Shown: one piece after another, positions 52,487 through 60,673 of the stretch | Layout: each line of letters begins with the position of its first letter | How positions within the stretch are numbered: position 1 is the first letter of the stretch | NCBI RefSeq assembly: GCF_008632455.1 | Contig: NZ_CP043929.1 | Span: 496,001-560,000 of the forward strand | Source: Methylomonas rhizoryzae | Lineage (GTDB): Bacteria > Pseudomonadota > Gammaproteobacteria > Methylococcales > Methylomonadaceae | Direction of reading: 5' to 3' | Length of the DNA stretch: 64,000 nucleotides | Made by a program: the position numbers and the translations under genes | Notes under the pieces: model-generated | The model's input: only the letters and a program-made list of their open reading frames with translations | Told to the model about the DNA's origin: nothing | Databases searched by the model: none

Positions 52487-52759
52487 GTGCCACGTTCAAT
52501 TAAGAAAGGTCCTTTTATTGACCATCATTTGCTGAAAAAAGTAGAAGAAGCTGTGAGGGCGAATAATCGGAAACCGATTAAAACATGGTCTAGAAGATCG
52601 ATGATAAGTCCTGAAATGTTGGGCTTGACGATAGCTGTCCATAATGGAAAACAACACATTCCGGTTCTAATTACGGAAAACATGGTCGGACACAAATTGG
52701 GTGAGTTTTCCCCGACGCGTACCTATAAAGGCCATATCGTAGATAAGAAATCCAGATAG
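52487..52759 (+). CDS. rpsS: 30S ribosomal protein S19
   Basis: S19 lies in the 30S head near the A site and pairs with S13. The start is GTG 52487 (protein PRSIKKGPFIDHHLLKKVEEA after the initiator). The 90 residues include IKTWSRRSMISPEMLGLTIAVHNGKQHIPVLITENMVGHKLGEFSPTRTYKGH, the family core. The final residues end 8 bp before the rplV GTG. Confidence 0.98.
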   Translation: MPRSIKKGPFIDHHLLKKVEEAVRANNRKPIKTWSRRSMISPEMLGLTIAVHNGKQHIPVLITENMVGHKLGEFSPTRTYKGHIVDKKSR

Positions 52760-52767
52760 GAGGATGT

Positions 52768-53100
52768 GTGGAAGTTTCAGCGAAATTAAGCAACGCGCCC
52801 TTATCGGCCCAAAAAGCCAGATTAGTGGGTGATCAGATAAGAGGTTTGTCAGTAGAAAAAGCACTAAACGTTCTTGCATTTAGTCCAAAGAAAGCGGCCG
52901 GTATCTTCAAAAAGGTTTTGGAGTCAGCAATCGCGAATGCAGAACACAACGAAAATGCCGACATCGACGACTTAAAAGTTTCTACCGTGTTTGTAAACGA
53001 GGGGCGTGTGATGAAGCGAATAGCTGCACGGGCGAAAGGGCGAGCGAACCACATTCTTAAGAGAACGTGTCACATTACTGTAACTGTAGCGGAAAGTTAA
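52768..53100 (+). CDS. rplV: 50S ribosomal protein L22
   Basis: L22 lines the peptide exit tunnel. It starts at GTG 52768 with an AGGAGG ribosome binding site. The 110-residue protein reads EVSAKLSNAPLSAQKARLVGDQIRGLSVEKALNVLAFSPKKAA. The tunnel hairpin region (FVNEGRVMKRIAARAKGRANHILKRTCHITV) is complete, without the deletions known from macrolide-resistant mutants. Confidence 0.98.
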   Translation: MEVSAKLSNAPLSAQKARLVGDQIRGLSVEKALNVLAFSPKKAAGIFKKVLESAIANAEHNENADIDDLKVSTVFVNEGRVMKRIAARAKGRANHILKRTCHITVTVAES

Positions 53101-53112
53101 TAGAGGTTAAAA

Positions 53113-53784
53113 ATGGGTCAGAAAGTTCATCCTACAGGTATACGCCTTGGGATAGTTAAAGATTGGACGTCCAGATGGTACGCAAACAGCCAGAACTACC
53201 CCGTTCTACTCCTGCAGGACCTCAAAGTTCGCGAATATATTAAAAAGAAGTTGGCGCACGCTTCAGTAAGCAGAGTGCAAATCAACAGACCGGCTAATAA
53301 CGCCAATATCACTGTACATACCGCCCGGCCTGGCATTGTAATAGGAAAGAAAGGCGAAGATATCGATGTACTTAGGCAAGATATCTCGGCGATGATGGGC
53401 GTTCCCGTTCAATTGAACGTGGAAGAAATCAGAAAGCCGGAGTTAGATGCTTATCTTGTGGCTGAAAGCATTGCCCAGCAGTTGGAAAAGCGGATCATGT
53501 ACCGTCGTGCAATGAAGCGAGCGGTAACAAATACAATGAGGTTAGGTGCGGAAGGAATTAAAATAACCGTTGCCGGACGTTTGAATGGTGCTGAAATCGC
53601 AAGAACAGAATGGTACAGAGAAGGGAGGGTTCCACTTCACACTTTGCGCGCTGACATTGATTACGGTACAGCCGAGGCAAAAACCACGTATGGAATCATA
53701 GGCATCAAGGTTTGGATCTTTAAAGGTGAAGTGTTTGATCTTGACGCTCATACCGCTTCTTTGAATTCAGATTCGAAAAAGTAA
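53113..53784 (+). CDS. rpsC: 30S ribosomal protein S3
   Basis: S3 forms the mRNA entry site with S4 and S5. The 223-residue protein begins GQKVHPTGIRLGIVKDWTSRWYA, contains the type II KH motif VHTARPGIVIGKKGEDIDVLRQDI, and has the C-terminal domain with RTEWYREGRVPLHTLRADIDYGTAEAKTTYGIIGIKVWIFKGE. It lies 12 bp after rplV and 16 bp before rplP. Confidence 0.98.
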   Translation: MGQKVHPTGIRLGIVKDWTSRWYANSQNYPVLLLQDLKVREYIKKKLAHASVSRVQINRPANNANITVHTARPGIVIGKKGEDIDVLRQDISAMMGVPVQLNVEEIRKPELDAYLVAESIAQQLEKRIMYRRAMKRAVTNTMRLGAEGIKITVAGRLNGAEIARTEWYREGRVPLHTLRADIDYGTAEAKTTYGIIGIKVWIFKGEVFDLDAHTASLNSDSKK

Positions 53785-53800
53785 CAACGGAGTCAAGACT

Positions 53801-54214
53801 ATGCTTCAGCCGAAAAGAACAAAGTTTAGAAAGCAACAAACCAATCGAAACAATGGAATAGCTACCAGGGGATCTTCGGTTAGCTTTGGCGAATATGGAT
53901 TGAAGTCCATTAGTCGTGGTAGAATGACCGCCCGCCAAATTGAAGCTGCTCGAAGAGCGATAAGTCGGCACGTAAAGCGTGGCGGCAAAATTTGGATACG
54001 GATTTTCCCGGATAAGCCGATCACAAAAAAACCGTTAGAAGTTCGTATGGGTAAAGGCAAGGGTAGTGTAGAATATTGGGTTGCACAAATTAAGCCTGGT
54101 ACCATGTTGTTCGAAATTGAAGGCGTTTCAGAAGAAATGGCCCGCGAAGCTTTCACTCTGGCGGCAGCGAAGTTACCGGTAAAAACCACCTTTTCAGCAC
54201 GGACAATAATGTGA
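53801..54214 (+). CDS. rplP: 50S ribosomal protein L16
   Basis: L16 helps position tRNA at the A and P sites. The 137-residue protein begins MLQPKRTKFRKQQTNRNNGIATRGSSVSFGEYGLKS and contains HVKRGGKIWIRIFPDKPITKKPLEVRMGKGKGSVEYWVAQIKPG. The YcfD hydroxylation-type Arg region (KKPLEVRMG) is present. Its TGA stop overlaps the rpmC ATG (TGATG). Confidence 0.98.
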   Translation: MLQPKRTKFRKQQTNRNNGIATRGSSVSFGEYGLKSISRGRMTARQIEAARRAISRHVKRGGKIWIRIFPDKPITKKPLEVRMGKGKGSVEYWVAQIKPGTMLFEIEGVSEEMAREAFTLAAAKLPVKTTFSARTIM

Positions 54215-54411
54215 TGAAAGCAAAAGAACTGCGTGAGAAGTCGAAAGAAGAGCTGCTTACTTCTCTATATGAATTAGCTCGTGAACAATTTAATTTACGG
54301 ATGCAAAAAAGTATAGGGCAATCTACAAAATCGAGCCAAATTAAACAAGTTAGGCGCGATATTGCCCGTATTCACACTATTTTGGGCGAAAAGGATAAAG
54401 GCGTGATATGA
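54214..54411 (+). CDS. rpmC: 50S ribosomal protein L29
   Basis: L29 is a small helical protein near the tunnel exit. I choose ATG 54214 (MKAKELREKSKEELLTSLYELAREQFNLRMQ), which matches other L29 proteins, over the adjacent in-frame GTG at 54211. It has 65 residues. The start overlaps the rplP stop by one base and the stop overlaps the rpsQ start (ATGA), so three genes are translationally linked. Confidence 0.97.
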   Translation: MKAKELREKSKEELLTSLYELAREQFNLRMQKSIGQSTKSSQIKQVRRDIARIHTILGEKDKGVI

Positions 54412-54671
54412 GTGAAAATCCAGAGAAAGTACGTACTTTAACCGGTCGTGTAATCAGCAATAAAATGGATAAAACTGCTTCAGTCTTGGTCGAGCGCTTG
54501 GTTAAGCATCCGGTCTATGGCAAATATGTCAAGCGGTCGACAAAGTTTTTAGTGCACGACGAAAGCAATTTATGTCAGCAAGGGGATCTTGTTAGCATTA
54601 CTTCGTGCCGGCCGATTTCAAAAAGAAAAACGTTTAAACTGGTAGAAGTATTAGAGGCTTCTAGCAAATAA
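54408..54671 (+). CDS. rpsQ: 30S ribosomal protein S17
   Basis: S17 is a primary 16S rRNA-binding OB-fold protein. The 87-residue protein reads LTGRVISNKMDKTASVLVERLVKHPVYGKYVKRSTKFLVHDE and contains GDLVSITSCRPISKRKTFKLVEVLE, all conserved. It overlaps rpmC by 4 bp and is the last gene of the S10 set. A 30-bp spacer precedes rplN, the first gene of the spc set. Confidence 0.98.
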   Translation: MSENPEKVRTLTGRVISNKMDKTASVLVERLVKHPVYGKYVKRSTKFLVHDESNLCQQGDLVSITSCRPISKRKTFKLVEVLEASSK

Positions 54672-54701
54672 ATATATTAAGTACATTTTTAGGAATTCAA
54701 A

Positions 54702-55070
54702 ATGATTCAGATGCAAACTAGCCTTGACGTCGCCGACAATAGTGGCGCAAAAAAGGTCATGTGTATCAAGGTCCTTGGTGGTTCGCACCGGCGATACGCC
54801 GGAATTGGGGATATTATCAAGGTCAGCGTCAAAGACGCAATGCCCCGCACTCGCGTCAAAAAAGGTGATGTTTATAATGCGCTAGTAGTTAGAACGCGTA
54901 AAGGCGTGCGTCGTCCGGATGGTTCGGTAATAAGATTTGACGGTAACGCAGCAGTCATTTTGAATAATCAACTACAACCTATCGGTACTCGTATATTCGG
55001 GCCTGTTACCAGAGAGCTTAGGGGGGATAAATTTATGAAAATTATTTCTTTAGCTCCAGAAGTGTTGTAA
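54702..55070 (+). CDS. rplN: 50S ribosomal protein L14
   Basis: L14 lies at the subunit interface. The 122-residue protein begins MIQMQTSLDVADNSGAKKVMCIKVLGGSHRRYAGIGDIIKVSVKDA and ends RELRGDKFMKIISLAPEVL, both characteristic. No separate promoter is evident between rpsQ and rplN, so S10 and spc genes are probably one transcript. Confidence 0.98.
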   Translation: MIQMQTSLDVADNSGAKKVMCIKVLGGSHRRYAGIGDIIKVSVKDAMPRTRVKKGDVYNALVVRTRKGVRRPDGSVIRFDGNAAVILNNQLQPIGTRIFGPVTRELRGDKFMKIISLAPEVL

Positions 55071-55085
55071 GCGAGGTCCGAGGCG

Positions 55086-55403
55086 ATGGATAAAATCAGA
55101 CAAGGCGATGAAATAATTGTTATCGCTGGGAAAGAAAAAGGTAAATTAGGAAAAGTCGTTAAAAAACTAAATAACGATAAGCTAGTTATAGATGGCGTTA
55201 ATACCGTTAAGAAGCATCAGCGTGGTAATCCAAACCTTGGGATTGCTGGCGGTATTGTCGAAAAAAATATGCCTATTCATATTTCAAATGTTGCTATTTA
55301 CAACCCAAAAACAAAAAAAGCTGATCGGGTAGGATTTAAAACTTTGGACAGCGGGAAAAAAGTTCGTTTGTTTAAATCCACTAGTGAAGTTGTCGATTTA
55401 TAA
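55086..55403 (+). CDS. rplX: 50S ribosomal protein L24
   Basis: L24 initiates 50S assembly by binding the 5' end of 23S rRNA. The 105-residue protein begins with a KOW motif (KIRQGDEIIVIAGKEKGKLGKVVKKL) and contains GVNTVKKHQRGNPNLGIAGGIVEKNMPIHISNVAIYNPKTKKADRVGF. It lies 15 bp after rplN and 14 bp before the rplE GTG. Confidence 0.98.
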   Translation: MDKIRQGDEIIVIAGKEKGKLGKVVKKLNNDKLVIDGVNTVKKHQRGNPNLGIAGGIVEKNMPIHISNVAIYNPKTKKADRVGFKTLDSGKKVRLFKSTSEVVDL

Positions 55404-55417
55404 GTTTGGGGGTAGAT

Positions 55418-55957
55418 GTGGCAAGACTTGAAGAGAAATATAAACAAGACATTGTGCCTGCATTGTTAGCACAATTTGAGTACAAATCGGTCATGCAAGT
55501 GCCGAAGTTGACCAAGATCACTTTGAATATGGGGGTTGGCGAGGCAATTGCAGATAAGAAAATTCTGCAATCAGCGGTATCCGATTTGGAAAAAATATCC
55601 GGGCAAAAAGCAGTTATTACGTTAGCCAGAAAATCAATCGCAGGTTTTAAAATTCGTGACGGAATGCCTATCGGGTGCAAAGTAACTTTGCGTGGCGCCA
55701 AAATGTATGAATTTTTTGATCGATTGATAACAATAGCAATTCCGAGAGTAAGAGATTTTCGGGGAGTTAGCTCTAGAGCTTTCGATGGTCGCGGTAACTA
55801 TACTTTAGGGATTAAAGAGCAGATTATTTTCCCGGAAATCGATTACGATAAAATTGATGCCTTACGTGGGATGGATATCTGTATCACTACAACTGCTAAA
55901 TCCGATGAAGAAGGGTTAGCATTGTTGAAACAGTTTAACTTTCCATTCAGAAACTGA
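55418..55957 (+). CDS. rplE: 50S ribosomal protein L5
   Basis: L5 binds 5S rRNA and contacts P-site tRNA. I place the start at GTG 55418 behind GGGGG, giving (M)ARLEEKYKQDIVPALLAQFEYKSVMQVPK and 179 residues, the same as E. coli. An in-frame TTG at 55406 would add four residues without support. Conserved parts include ITLNMGVGEAIADKK, GCKVTLRGAKMYEFFDRLI and FPEIDYDKIDALRGMDI. Confidence 0.96.
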   Translation: MARLEEKYKQDIVPALLAQFEYKSVMQVPKLTKITLNMGVGEAIADKKILQSAVSDLEKISGQKAVITLARKSIAGFKIRDGMPIGCKVTLRGAKMYEFFDRLITIAIPRVRDFRGVSSRAFDGRGNYTLGIKEQIIFPEIDYDKIDALRGMDICITTTAKSDEEGLALLKQFNFPFRN

Positions 55958-55966
55958 GGGCAATTT

Positions 55967-56272
55967 ATGGCTAAAAAATCTATGATTGCGCGTGAAGTGA
56001 AGCGCGCTAAGCTTATAAAAAAATATAAATCAAAGCGAGATGCTTTAAAAAAAGTTATTAGTTCTCCAAGTTCTTCTATTGAAGATAAAGAGTCTGCGCA
56101 ACTTCAATTACAGAAACTTCCACGAGATTCCAGTAAAGCACGGTTACGAAACAGATGTAATTTAACTGGCCGCCCACATGGTTATTATCGTAAATTTGGG
56201 CTTAGCCGTAATAAATTACGGGAAGCTACGATGCGTGGCGATGTCCCTGGTGTAGCGAAAGCGAGCTGGTAA
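55967..56272 (+). CDS. rpsN: 30S ribosomal protein S14, zinc-free form
   Basis: S14 is a late-binding protein of the 30S head. At 101 residues this is the long form without the CxxC zinc motifs, as in E. coli. The C-terminal core RNRCNLTGRPHGYYRKFGLSRNKLREATMRGDVPGVAKASW is conserved. The start ATG is 9 bp after rplE, with GAGGGC as ribosome binding site. Confidence 0.98.
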   Translation: MAKKSMIAREVKRAKLIKKYKSKRDALKKVISSPSSSIEDKESAQLQLQKLPRDSSKARLRNRCNLTGRPHGYYRKFGLSRNKLREATMRGDVPGVAKASW

Positions 56273-56302
56273 ATCTTTATCGGGTTTGTGGAGAAATAAC
56301 AA

Positions 56303-56698
56303 ATGAGTATGACAGATCCAATCGCAGATATGCTTACCAGAATTAGAAATGGTCAAGCTGCTGGAAAAAAAAGCGTCAAGCTACCCTCGTCTAAATTGAA
56401 GTCGGCGATAGCGAAAGTATTAAAAGAAGAAGGATATATCACGGATTTTCAGATCGAAGAAATTGGATCGCATAAAGAAATGACTATTGTATTGAAATAC
56501 TACAATGGCGTGCCTGTGATAGAGAGGGTGAGCAGAGTTAGCAGGCCCGGGCTAAGGATATATAAATCAAAAGATGAGTTGCCTAAGGTGCTCGGTGGGT
56601 TGGGGATAGCTATAGTTTCTACTTCCAATGGGGTGATGACCGATCGCGCCGCTAGAGCTATAGGCCATGGCGGCGAAGTGATTTGCACGGTATGCTAA
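56303..56698 (+). CDS. rpsH: 30S ribosomal protein S8
   Basis: S8 binds helix 21 of 16S rRNA and in E. coli represses the spc operon at rplE. The 131-residue protein begins MSMTDPIADMLTRIRNGQAAGKKSVKLPSSKLK and ends with LGGLGIAIVSTSNGVMTDRAARAIGHGGEVICTVC, the conserved C-terminal domain. It lies 30 bp after rpsN. Confidence 0.98.
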   Translation: MSMTDPIADMLTRIRNGQAAGKKSVKLPSSKLKSAIAKVLKEEGYITDFQIEEIGSHKEMTIVLKYYNGVPVIERVSRVSRPGLRIYKSKDELPKVLGGLGIAIVSTSNGVMTDRAARAIGHGGEVICTVC

Positions 56699-56714
56699 CA
56701 AATAGGAGGGTTAA

Positions 56715-57248
56715 ATGTCACGTGTAGCAAATGCACCTATTACGTTACCTACCGGTGTAGAGGTAAAAATGGTTGGTGCTGTCATTCAAGTATCCGGGAA
56801 ATTAGGCGAGCTATCGTTTTGTGTGCCGCAGTCGGTAGGCATAACCATTGAAAATAGTCAAATCGCAATTACTTGGAATGACAGTATAAAAAATGCAAAA
56901 GCATTTGCAGGAACCACTCGAGCTTCTGTTGCCAACATGGTTAAAGGAGTATCCGAGGGGTTTGTAAAAAAGATGCAATTAGTGGGTGTTGGTTATCGGG
57001 CTCAAATATCAGGCCAAAAGCTTACGCTATCTCTTGGGTATTCCAATCCAGTCGAATATATAGTTCCCGAGGGAATCGTTGTAGAAGCGCCGTCTCAAAC
57101 AGAATTACTAGTTAAAGGCAGTAACAGGCAGCAAGTTGGACAAGTGGCTTCTGAAATTCGCGCATTTCGGCCACCTGAGCCTTATAAAGGTAAAGGTGTA
57201 AAGCTGGCTGACGAGTTCATTGCTCGTAAAGAAGCTAAGAAAAAGTAG
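56715..57248 (+). CDS. rplF: 50S ribosomal protein L6
   Basis: L6 lies near the sarcin-ricin loop and factor-binding site. The 177-residue protein has the two repeated L6 domains: SRVANAPITLPTGVEVKMVGAVIQVSGKLGEL and KKMQLVGVGYRAQISGQKLTLSLGYSNPVEY. The end contains QVASEIRAFRPPEPYKGKGVKLADEFIARKE. The ribosome binding site is AGGAGG. Confidence 0.98.
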   Translation: MSRVANAPITLPTGVEVKMVGAVIQVSGKLGELSFCVPQSVGITIENSQIAITWNDSIKNAKAFAGTTRASVANMVKGVSEGFVKKMQLVGVGYRAQISGQKLTLSLGYSNPVEYIVPEGIVVEAPSQTELLVKGSNRQQVGQVASEIRAFRPPEPYKGKGVKLADEFIARKEAKKK

Positions 57249-57257
57249 GTAATAGAA

Positions 57258-57611
57258 ATGGATAAGAAATCTGCGAGAATGAAGCGAGCAATAAAGCTGC
57301 GCTGCAAAATAAAGAAGCAAGCCGTTCATCGACTGACTATACATAAAACTTCTCAGCATATTTATGCACAAATATTAAGTGTAGATGGTTGTTCAACTTT
57401 AGCTGCTGCATCGACTGTGCAAGCCGAAGTGAAGGCTCTGGTCGGACGTACCGGTAACATTAATGCTGCAGTTGAAGTGGGGCGAAAAATTGCTGAAAAA
57501 GCGTTGGCTGCCGGTGTCAATGAGGTTGCGTTTGATCGTTCTGGATTTAAATATCACGGGCGAATAAAAGCCCTTGCTGATGCAGCGCGTGAAGCTGGTT
57601 TGAATTTTTAG
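57258..57611 (+). CDS. rplR: 50S ribosomal protein L18
   Basis: L18 carries 5S rRNA into the large subunit. The 117-residue protein has a basic N-terminus (MDKKSARMKRAIKLRCKIKKQ), then RLTIHKTSQHIYAQILSVDGCSTLAAAST and the conserved ending EVAFDRSGFKYHGRIKALADAAREAGLNF. It lies 9 bp after rplF and 12 bp before rpsE. Confidence 0.98.
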   Translation: MDKKSARMKRAIKLRCKIKKQAVHRLTIHKTSQHIYAQILSVDGCSTLAAASTVQAEVKALVGRTGNINAAVEVGRKIAEKALAAGVNEVAFDRSGFKYHGRIKALADAAREAGLNF

Positions 57612-57623
57612 GAGTAAGTTAAG

Positions 57624-58136
57624 ATGGCAACAGCAACAGCGCAACAAGGTAGCAGCGACGGTTTGCAGGAGAAACTTGTTTCTGTTCGGCGAGTCGCTAA
57701 AGTGGTAAAAGGCGGTAGAGTATTCGGCTTCGCCGCGCTCACCGTTGTTGGTGATGGCGAGGGTAGGGTTGGATACGGCGTATCTAAAGCTAGAGAGGTA
57801 CCGGTAGCTATCCAAAAATCGCTTGAACAAGCTAGAAAAAACATGCGCAAAGTGGCGCTCAATCAAGGAACATTGCAATACTCGATTACTTCGAATGTTG
57901 GTGCCGCAAAGATATATATGCAACCTGCATCTGAAGGTACCGGAATTATCGCGGGTGGTGCAATGCGGGCTGTATTTGAAGTCGTTGGGGTGCACAATGT
58001 TTTGGCAAAGTGTATAGGTACAAGCAACCCTATCAATGTAGTTAGAGCTACCATAGAAGGCTTAACTTCGATGCGAGATCCTAAACAAATCGCAGCGAAA
58101 CGCGGTTTAAGCGTAGATCAAATCATGGGGCAATGA
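57624..58136 (+). CDS. rpsE: 30S ribosomal protein S5
   Basis: S5 acts at the mRNA entry site and in translational accuracy. The 170-residue protein has the N-terminal double-stranded-RNA-binding-like domain (LQEKLVSVRRVAKVVKGGRVFGFAALTVVGDGEGRVGYG) and the C-terminal domain with GTGIIAGGAMRAVFEVVGVHNVLAKCIGTSNPINVVRATIEGL. The spectinomycin loop (VVKGGRVFGF) is wild type. The spacing to rpmD is one base. Confidence 0.98.
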   Translation: MATATAQQGSSDGLQEKLVSVRRVAKVVKGGRVFGFAALTVVGDGEGRVGYGVSKAREVPVAIQKSLEQARKNMRKVALNQGTLQYSITSNVGAAKIYMQPASEGTGIIAGGAMRAVFEVVGVHNVLAKCIGTSNPINVVRATIEGLTSMRDPKQIAAKRGLSVDQIMGQ

Positions 58137-58137
58137 A

Positions 58138-58323
58138 ATGGCCGACAAAAAACTTAAAGTGACAATGGTCAAAAGTAAAAATGGCCGACTAGAAAAGCAC
58201 CTGCAATGTCTTAAAGGATTGGGATTAAGTCGTATTCGCCAAACAGTGGAGGTAATCGATACCCCGGAAAATAGGGGTATGATCAATAAAATCTCTTATA
58301 TGGTCACGGTGGAGAAGGCATAA
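58138..58323 (+). CDS. rpmD: 50S ribosomal protein L30
   Basis: L30 is a small 50S protein. The 61-residue product reads KLKVTMVKSKNGRLEKHLQCLKGLGLSRIRQTVEVIDTPENRGMINKISYMV, matching the family pattern. It is one base downstream of rpsE, and its stop shares one base with the rplO ATG. Confidence 0.98.
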   Translation: MADKKLKVTMVKSKNGRLEKHLQCLKGLGLSRIRQTVEVIDTPENRGMINKISYMVTVEKA

Positions 58324-58757
58324 TGTTTCTTAATTCTATTGCCTCAGCAAACGGGGCGCGTAAAAAGTCTAAGCGAGTCGGTCGTGGTATTGGTTGCACT
58401 GACGGTAAAACTTGTGGTCGTGGTCATAAAGGTCAAAAAGCGCGCGCAGGTGGTTATCACAAGGTTGGCTTTGAAGGTGGTCAAATGCCGCTGCAAAGAC
58501 GTTTGCCGAAAGTTGGTTTTAACTCTGCCATGGCAAAATTTTCAGCAGAAGTCAGGTTAAGCGAGCTAGAAGGGCTTCATGTCGAAGTAATCGATATTGA
58601 TGTTTTAAAAAAATACAGCGTTATAGCTGCTGCGGTATCAAAAGTTAAGGTAATCAAGTCGGGAAATCTATCTAGGCCTGTTTATATTAAGGGCTTGCAA
58701 GTTACGCCGGGCGCTAAAGAAGTAATCGAAGCTGTCGGCGGAAAAATCGAGGCATGA
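58323..58757 (+). CDS. rplO: 50S ribosomal protein L15
   Basis: L15 is a late-assembly protein of the 50S. The 144-residue protein shows KKSKRVGRGIGCTDGKTCGRGHKGQKARAGG, FEGGQMPLQRRLPKVGF and the C-terminal domain with VKVIKSGNLSRPVYIKGLQVTPGAKEVIEAVGGKIE. It is coupled to rpmD by a one-base overlap and lies 4 bp before secY. Confidence 0.98.
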   Translation: MFLNSIASANGARKKSKRVGRGIGCTDGKTCGRGHKGQKARAGGYHKVGFEGGQMPLQRRLPKVGFNSAMAKFSAEVRLSELEGLHVEVIDIDVLKKYSVIAAAVSKVKVIKSGNLSRPVYIKGLQVTPGAKEVIEAVGGKIEA

Positions 58758-58761
58758 CGCT

Positions 58762-60087
58762 GTGAGTAAACAAGGTTTTGATGTGCCGGTAGGTAAGTTT
58801 CAGTTCGGGGAGCTGAGAGCTAGGCTGGGTTTTGTTTTGGGTGCATTTATAGTATACAGAATAGGAGCTCACATTCCTGTGCCGGGCATAAATCCGGATG
58901 CTCTTGCTGCTATGTTTGCGCAGCAAGGTGGTTCGATTCTAGACATGTTCAACATGTTTTCGGGTGGTGCCTTAATGCGACTAAGTCTTTTCGCACTGGG
59001 CATTATGCCTTACATTTCTGCATCAATTATTATGCAGTTAATGACGATTGTGGTCCCTGCTTTAGAGCAAATTAAAAAAGAGGGGGAGTCGGGGCGGCGA
59101 AAAATTACTCAGTACACTCGATATGCGACTGTAGTGCTTGCCTCTTTCCAGTCGGTTGGAATTGCTATAGCTCTTCAAAATCAAACTGCAGGAGGTATGT
59201 CTGTAGTTATCAATCCTGGTGCTGTGTTTGTAGTGGTTACTGCTATTACGTTGGTAACTGGGACAATATTTCTGATGTGGCTTGGCGAACAAGTCACCGA
59301 GCGAGGGCTAGGTAACGGTATTTCCTTAATTATATTTGCTGGTATAGTATCTGGCTTGCCTTCTGCAATCGGGGGGACTCTGGAATTAGCGCAAACCGGT
59401 GAAATGAACGGTGCATTCATTGTTCTGCTATTTTTGATTTCCATTCTTGTGACTGCCCTAGTTGTGTTTGTTGAAAGGGCGCAGAGACGGATAACTATTA
59501 ATTATCCTAAGCGGCAACAAGGCAATAAAGTTTATGCAGGACAGTCCTCCTTTTTGCCGCTTAAGCTTAATATGGCCGGAGTGATTCCGCCGATTTTCGC
59601 ATCAAGTATTATTCTTTTTCCTGCTACAGTCGCAGGGTGGTTCGGGCATATTGACGGATTCGCGTGGCTAACTGAAATATCGACAGTTTTGTCACCGGGT
59701 CAGCCTGTTTACGTAATGTTCTATGCGTTGGCAATAATTTTCTTCTGTTTTTTTTATACCGCTCTCGTTTTTAACTCTAAAGAAACGGCAGAGAATTTGA
59801 AAAAATCCGGAGCATTTTTACCGGGCATAAGGCCAGGTGTTCATACCACTTTTTATATAGACAAAGTAATGTCTAGGCTCACTTTATTCGGTGCTATTTA
59901 TATAACTCTGATTTGTCTGCTGCCGGAGTTTTTGATTGTCTATTGGAATGTTCCATTCTCGTTTGGCGGCACTTCGCTTTTAATCATTGTGGTAGTTGTA
60001 ATGGATTTTATTTCGCAAATGCAGACTCATTTGATGTCCCAGCAGTATGAGGGGCTTATGAAAAAGGCAAATTTAAAAAGAAACTAA
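58762..60087 (+). CDS. secY: Preprotein translocase subunit SecY
   Basis: SecY forms the protein-conducting channel of the inner membrane. The start is GTG 58762, 4 bp after rplO. The 441-residue protein has ten transmembrane helices. Landmarks are LRARLGFVLGAFIVYRIGAHIPVPGIN in helix 1, the plug-region FNMFSGGALMRLSLFALGIMPYISASIIMQL, GLGNGISLIIFAGI and the conserved cytoplasmic loop with FLPGIRPGVHT. Its partner secE is at 33673 in this window; secG is not present. Confidence 0.98.
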   Translation: MSKQGFDVPVGKFQFGELRARLGFVLGAFIVYRIGAHIPVPGINPDALAAMFAQQGGSILDMFNMFSGGALMRLSLFALGIMPYISASIIMQLMTIVVPALEQIKKEGESGRRKITQYTRYATVVLASFQSVGIAIALQNQTAGGMSVVINPGAVFVVVTAITLVTGTIFLMWLGEQVTERGLGNGISLIIFAGIVSGLPSAIGGTLELAQTGEMNGAFIVLLFLISILVTALVVFVERAQRRITINYPKRQQGNKVYAGQSSFLPLKLNMAGVIPPIFASSIILFPATVAGWFGHIDGFAWLTEISTVLSPGQPVYVMFYALAIIFFCFFYTALVFNSKETAENLKKSGAFLPGIRPGVHTTFYIDKVMSRLTLFGAIYITLICLLPEFLIVYWNVPFSFGGTSLLIIVVVVMDFISQMQTHLMSQQYEGLMKKANLKRN

Positions 60088-60119
60088 TTCAATTACAAAT
60101 ACTGTTGAGGGTAATCAAT

Positions 60120-60233
60120 ATGAAAGTTCGGGCATCAATAAAGCCAATTTGTAAAAACTGTAAAGTAGTTAAGCGTTCTGGCGTTGTAAGAGTGATTTGT
60201 AAAGACGGTCGTCATAAGCAGCGTCAAGGATAG
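60120..60233 (+). CDS. rpmJ: 50S ribosomal protein L36, zinc-binding form
   Basis: This 37-residue gene lies between secY and rpsM. The protein starts MKVRASIKPICKNCKVVKRS and ends VICKDGRHKQRQG. Cys11, Cys14, Cys27 and His32 form the zinc site of the canonical (C+) L36. GAGGGTAATC before the ATG serves as ribosome binding site. Confidence 0.97.
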   Translation: MKVRASIKPICKNCKVVKRSGVVRVICKDGRHKQRQG

Positions 60234-60252
60234 ATTTTTTTTGTCTATATAG

Positions 60253-60258
60253 TATAAT
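60253..60258 (+). promoter_or_regulatory. Candidate -10 element for the alpha operon
   Basis: A perfect TATAAT lies 40 bp before rpsM in an A/T-rich spacer. The sequence 17 bp upstream (ATAGAT) is a poor -35 box, so promoter activity is uncertain. Confidence 0.35.
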
Positions 60259-60297
60259 GGATAGTTTTAAACTGATTATCGCTCGGGAGAACGCATA

Positions 60298-60654
60298 ATG
60301 GCTCGTATTGCCGGAATTAACGTGCCGGACCATAAGCACGCCGAAATTGCTTTAACAGCGATTTATGGTGTTGGTCGACCAACTGCAAAAGTGATTTGCA
60401 CGAAGGTTGGTATTAAAGCAACCGCCAAGCTTAAAGATTTGACCGAAGAGCAGATCGAATCGATTAGGAAAACAATCGCTGCTATGACTGTCGAAGGTGA
60501 TTTGCGTAGAGAAGTTTCGATGAATATTAAGCGCCTAATGGACCTTGGTTGTTATAGGGGTATTAGACACAGAAGAGGCCTGCCTTTGAGAGGACAGCGT
60601 ACTCGTACAAACGCAAGAACACGAAAAGGGCCAAGAAAGCCTGTTACTAAATAA
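60298..60654 (+). CDS. rpsM: 30S ribosomal protein S13
   Basis: S13 forms intersubunit bridges from the 30S head. The 118-residue protein begins ARIAGINVPDHKHAEIALTAIYGVGRPTAKVICTKVGI and contains the conserved LMDLGCYRGIRHRRGLPLRGQRTRTNARTRKGPRK. The C-terminal tail that reaches P-site tRNA is complete. It is the first gene of the alpha set, with a GGGAG ribosome binding site. Confidence 0.98.
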   Translation: MARIAGINVPDHKHAEIALTAIYGVGRPTAKVICTKVGIKATAKLKDLTEEQIESIRKTIAAMTVEGDLRREVSMNIKRLMDLGCYRGIRHRRGLPLRGQRTRTNARTRKGPRKPVTK

Positions 60655-60673
60655 TATTTTGGTTTAAATAAGT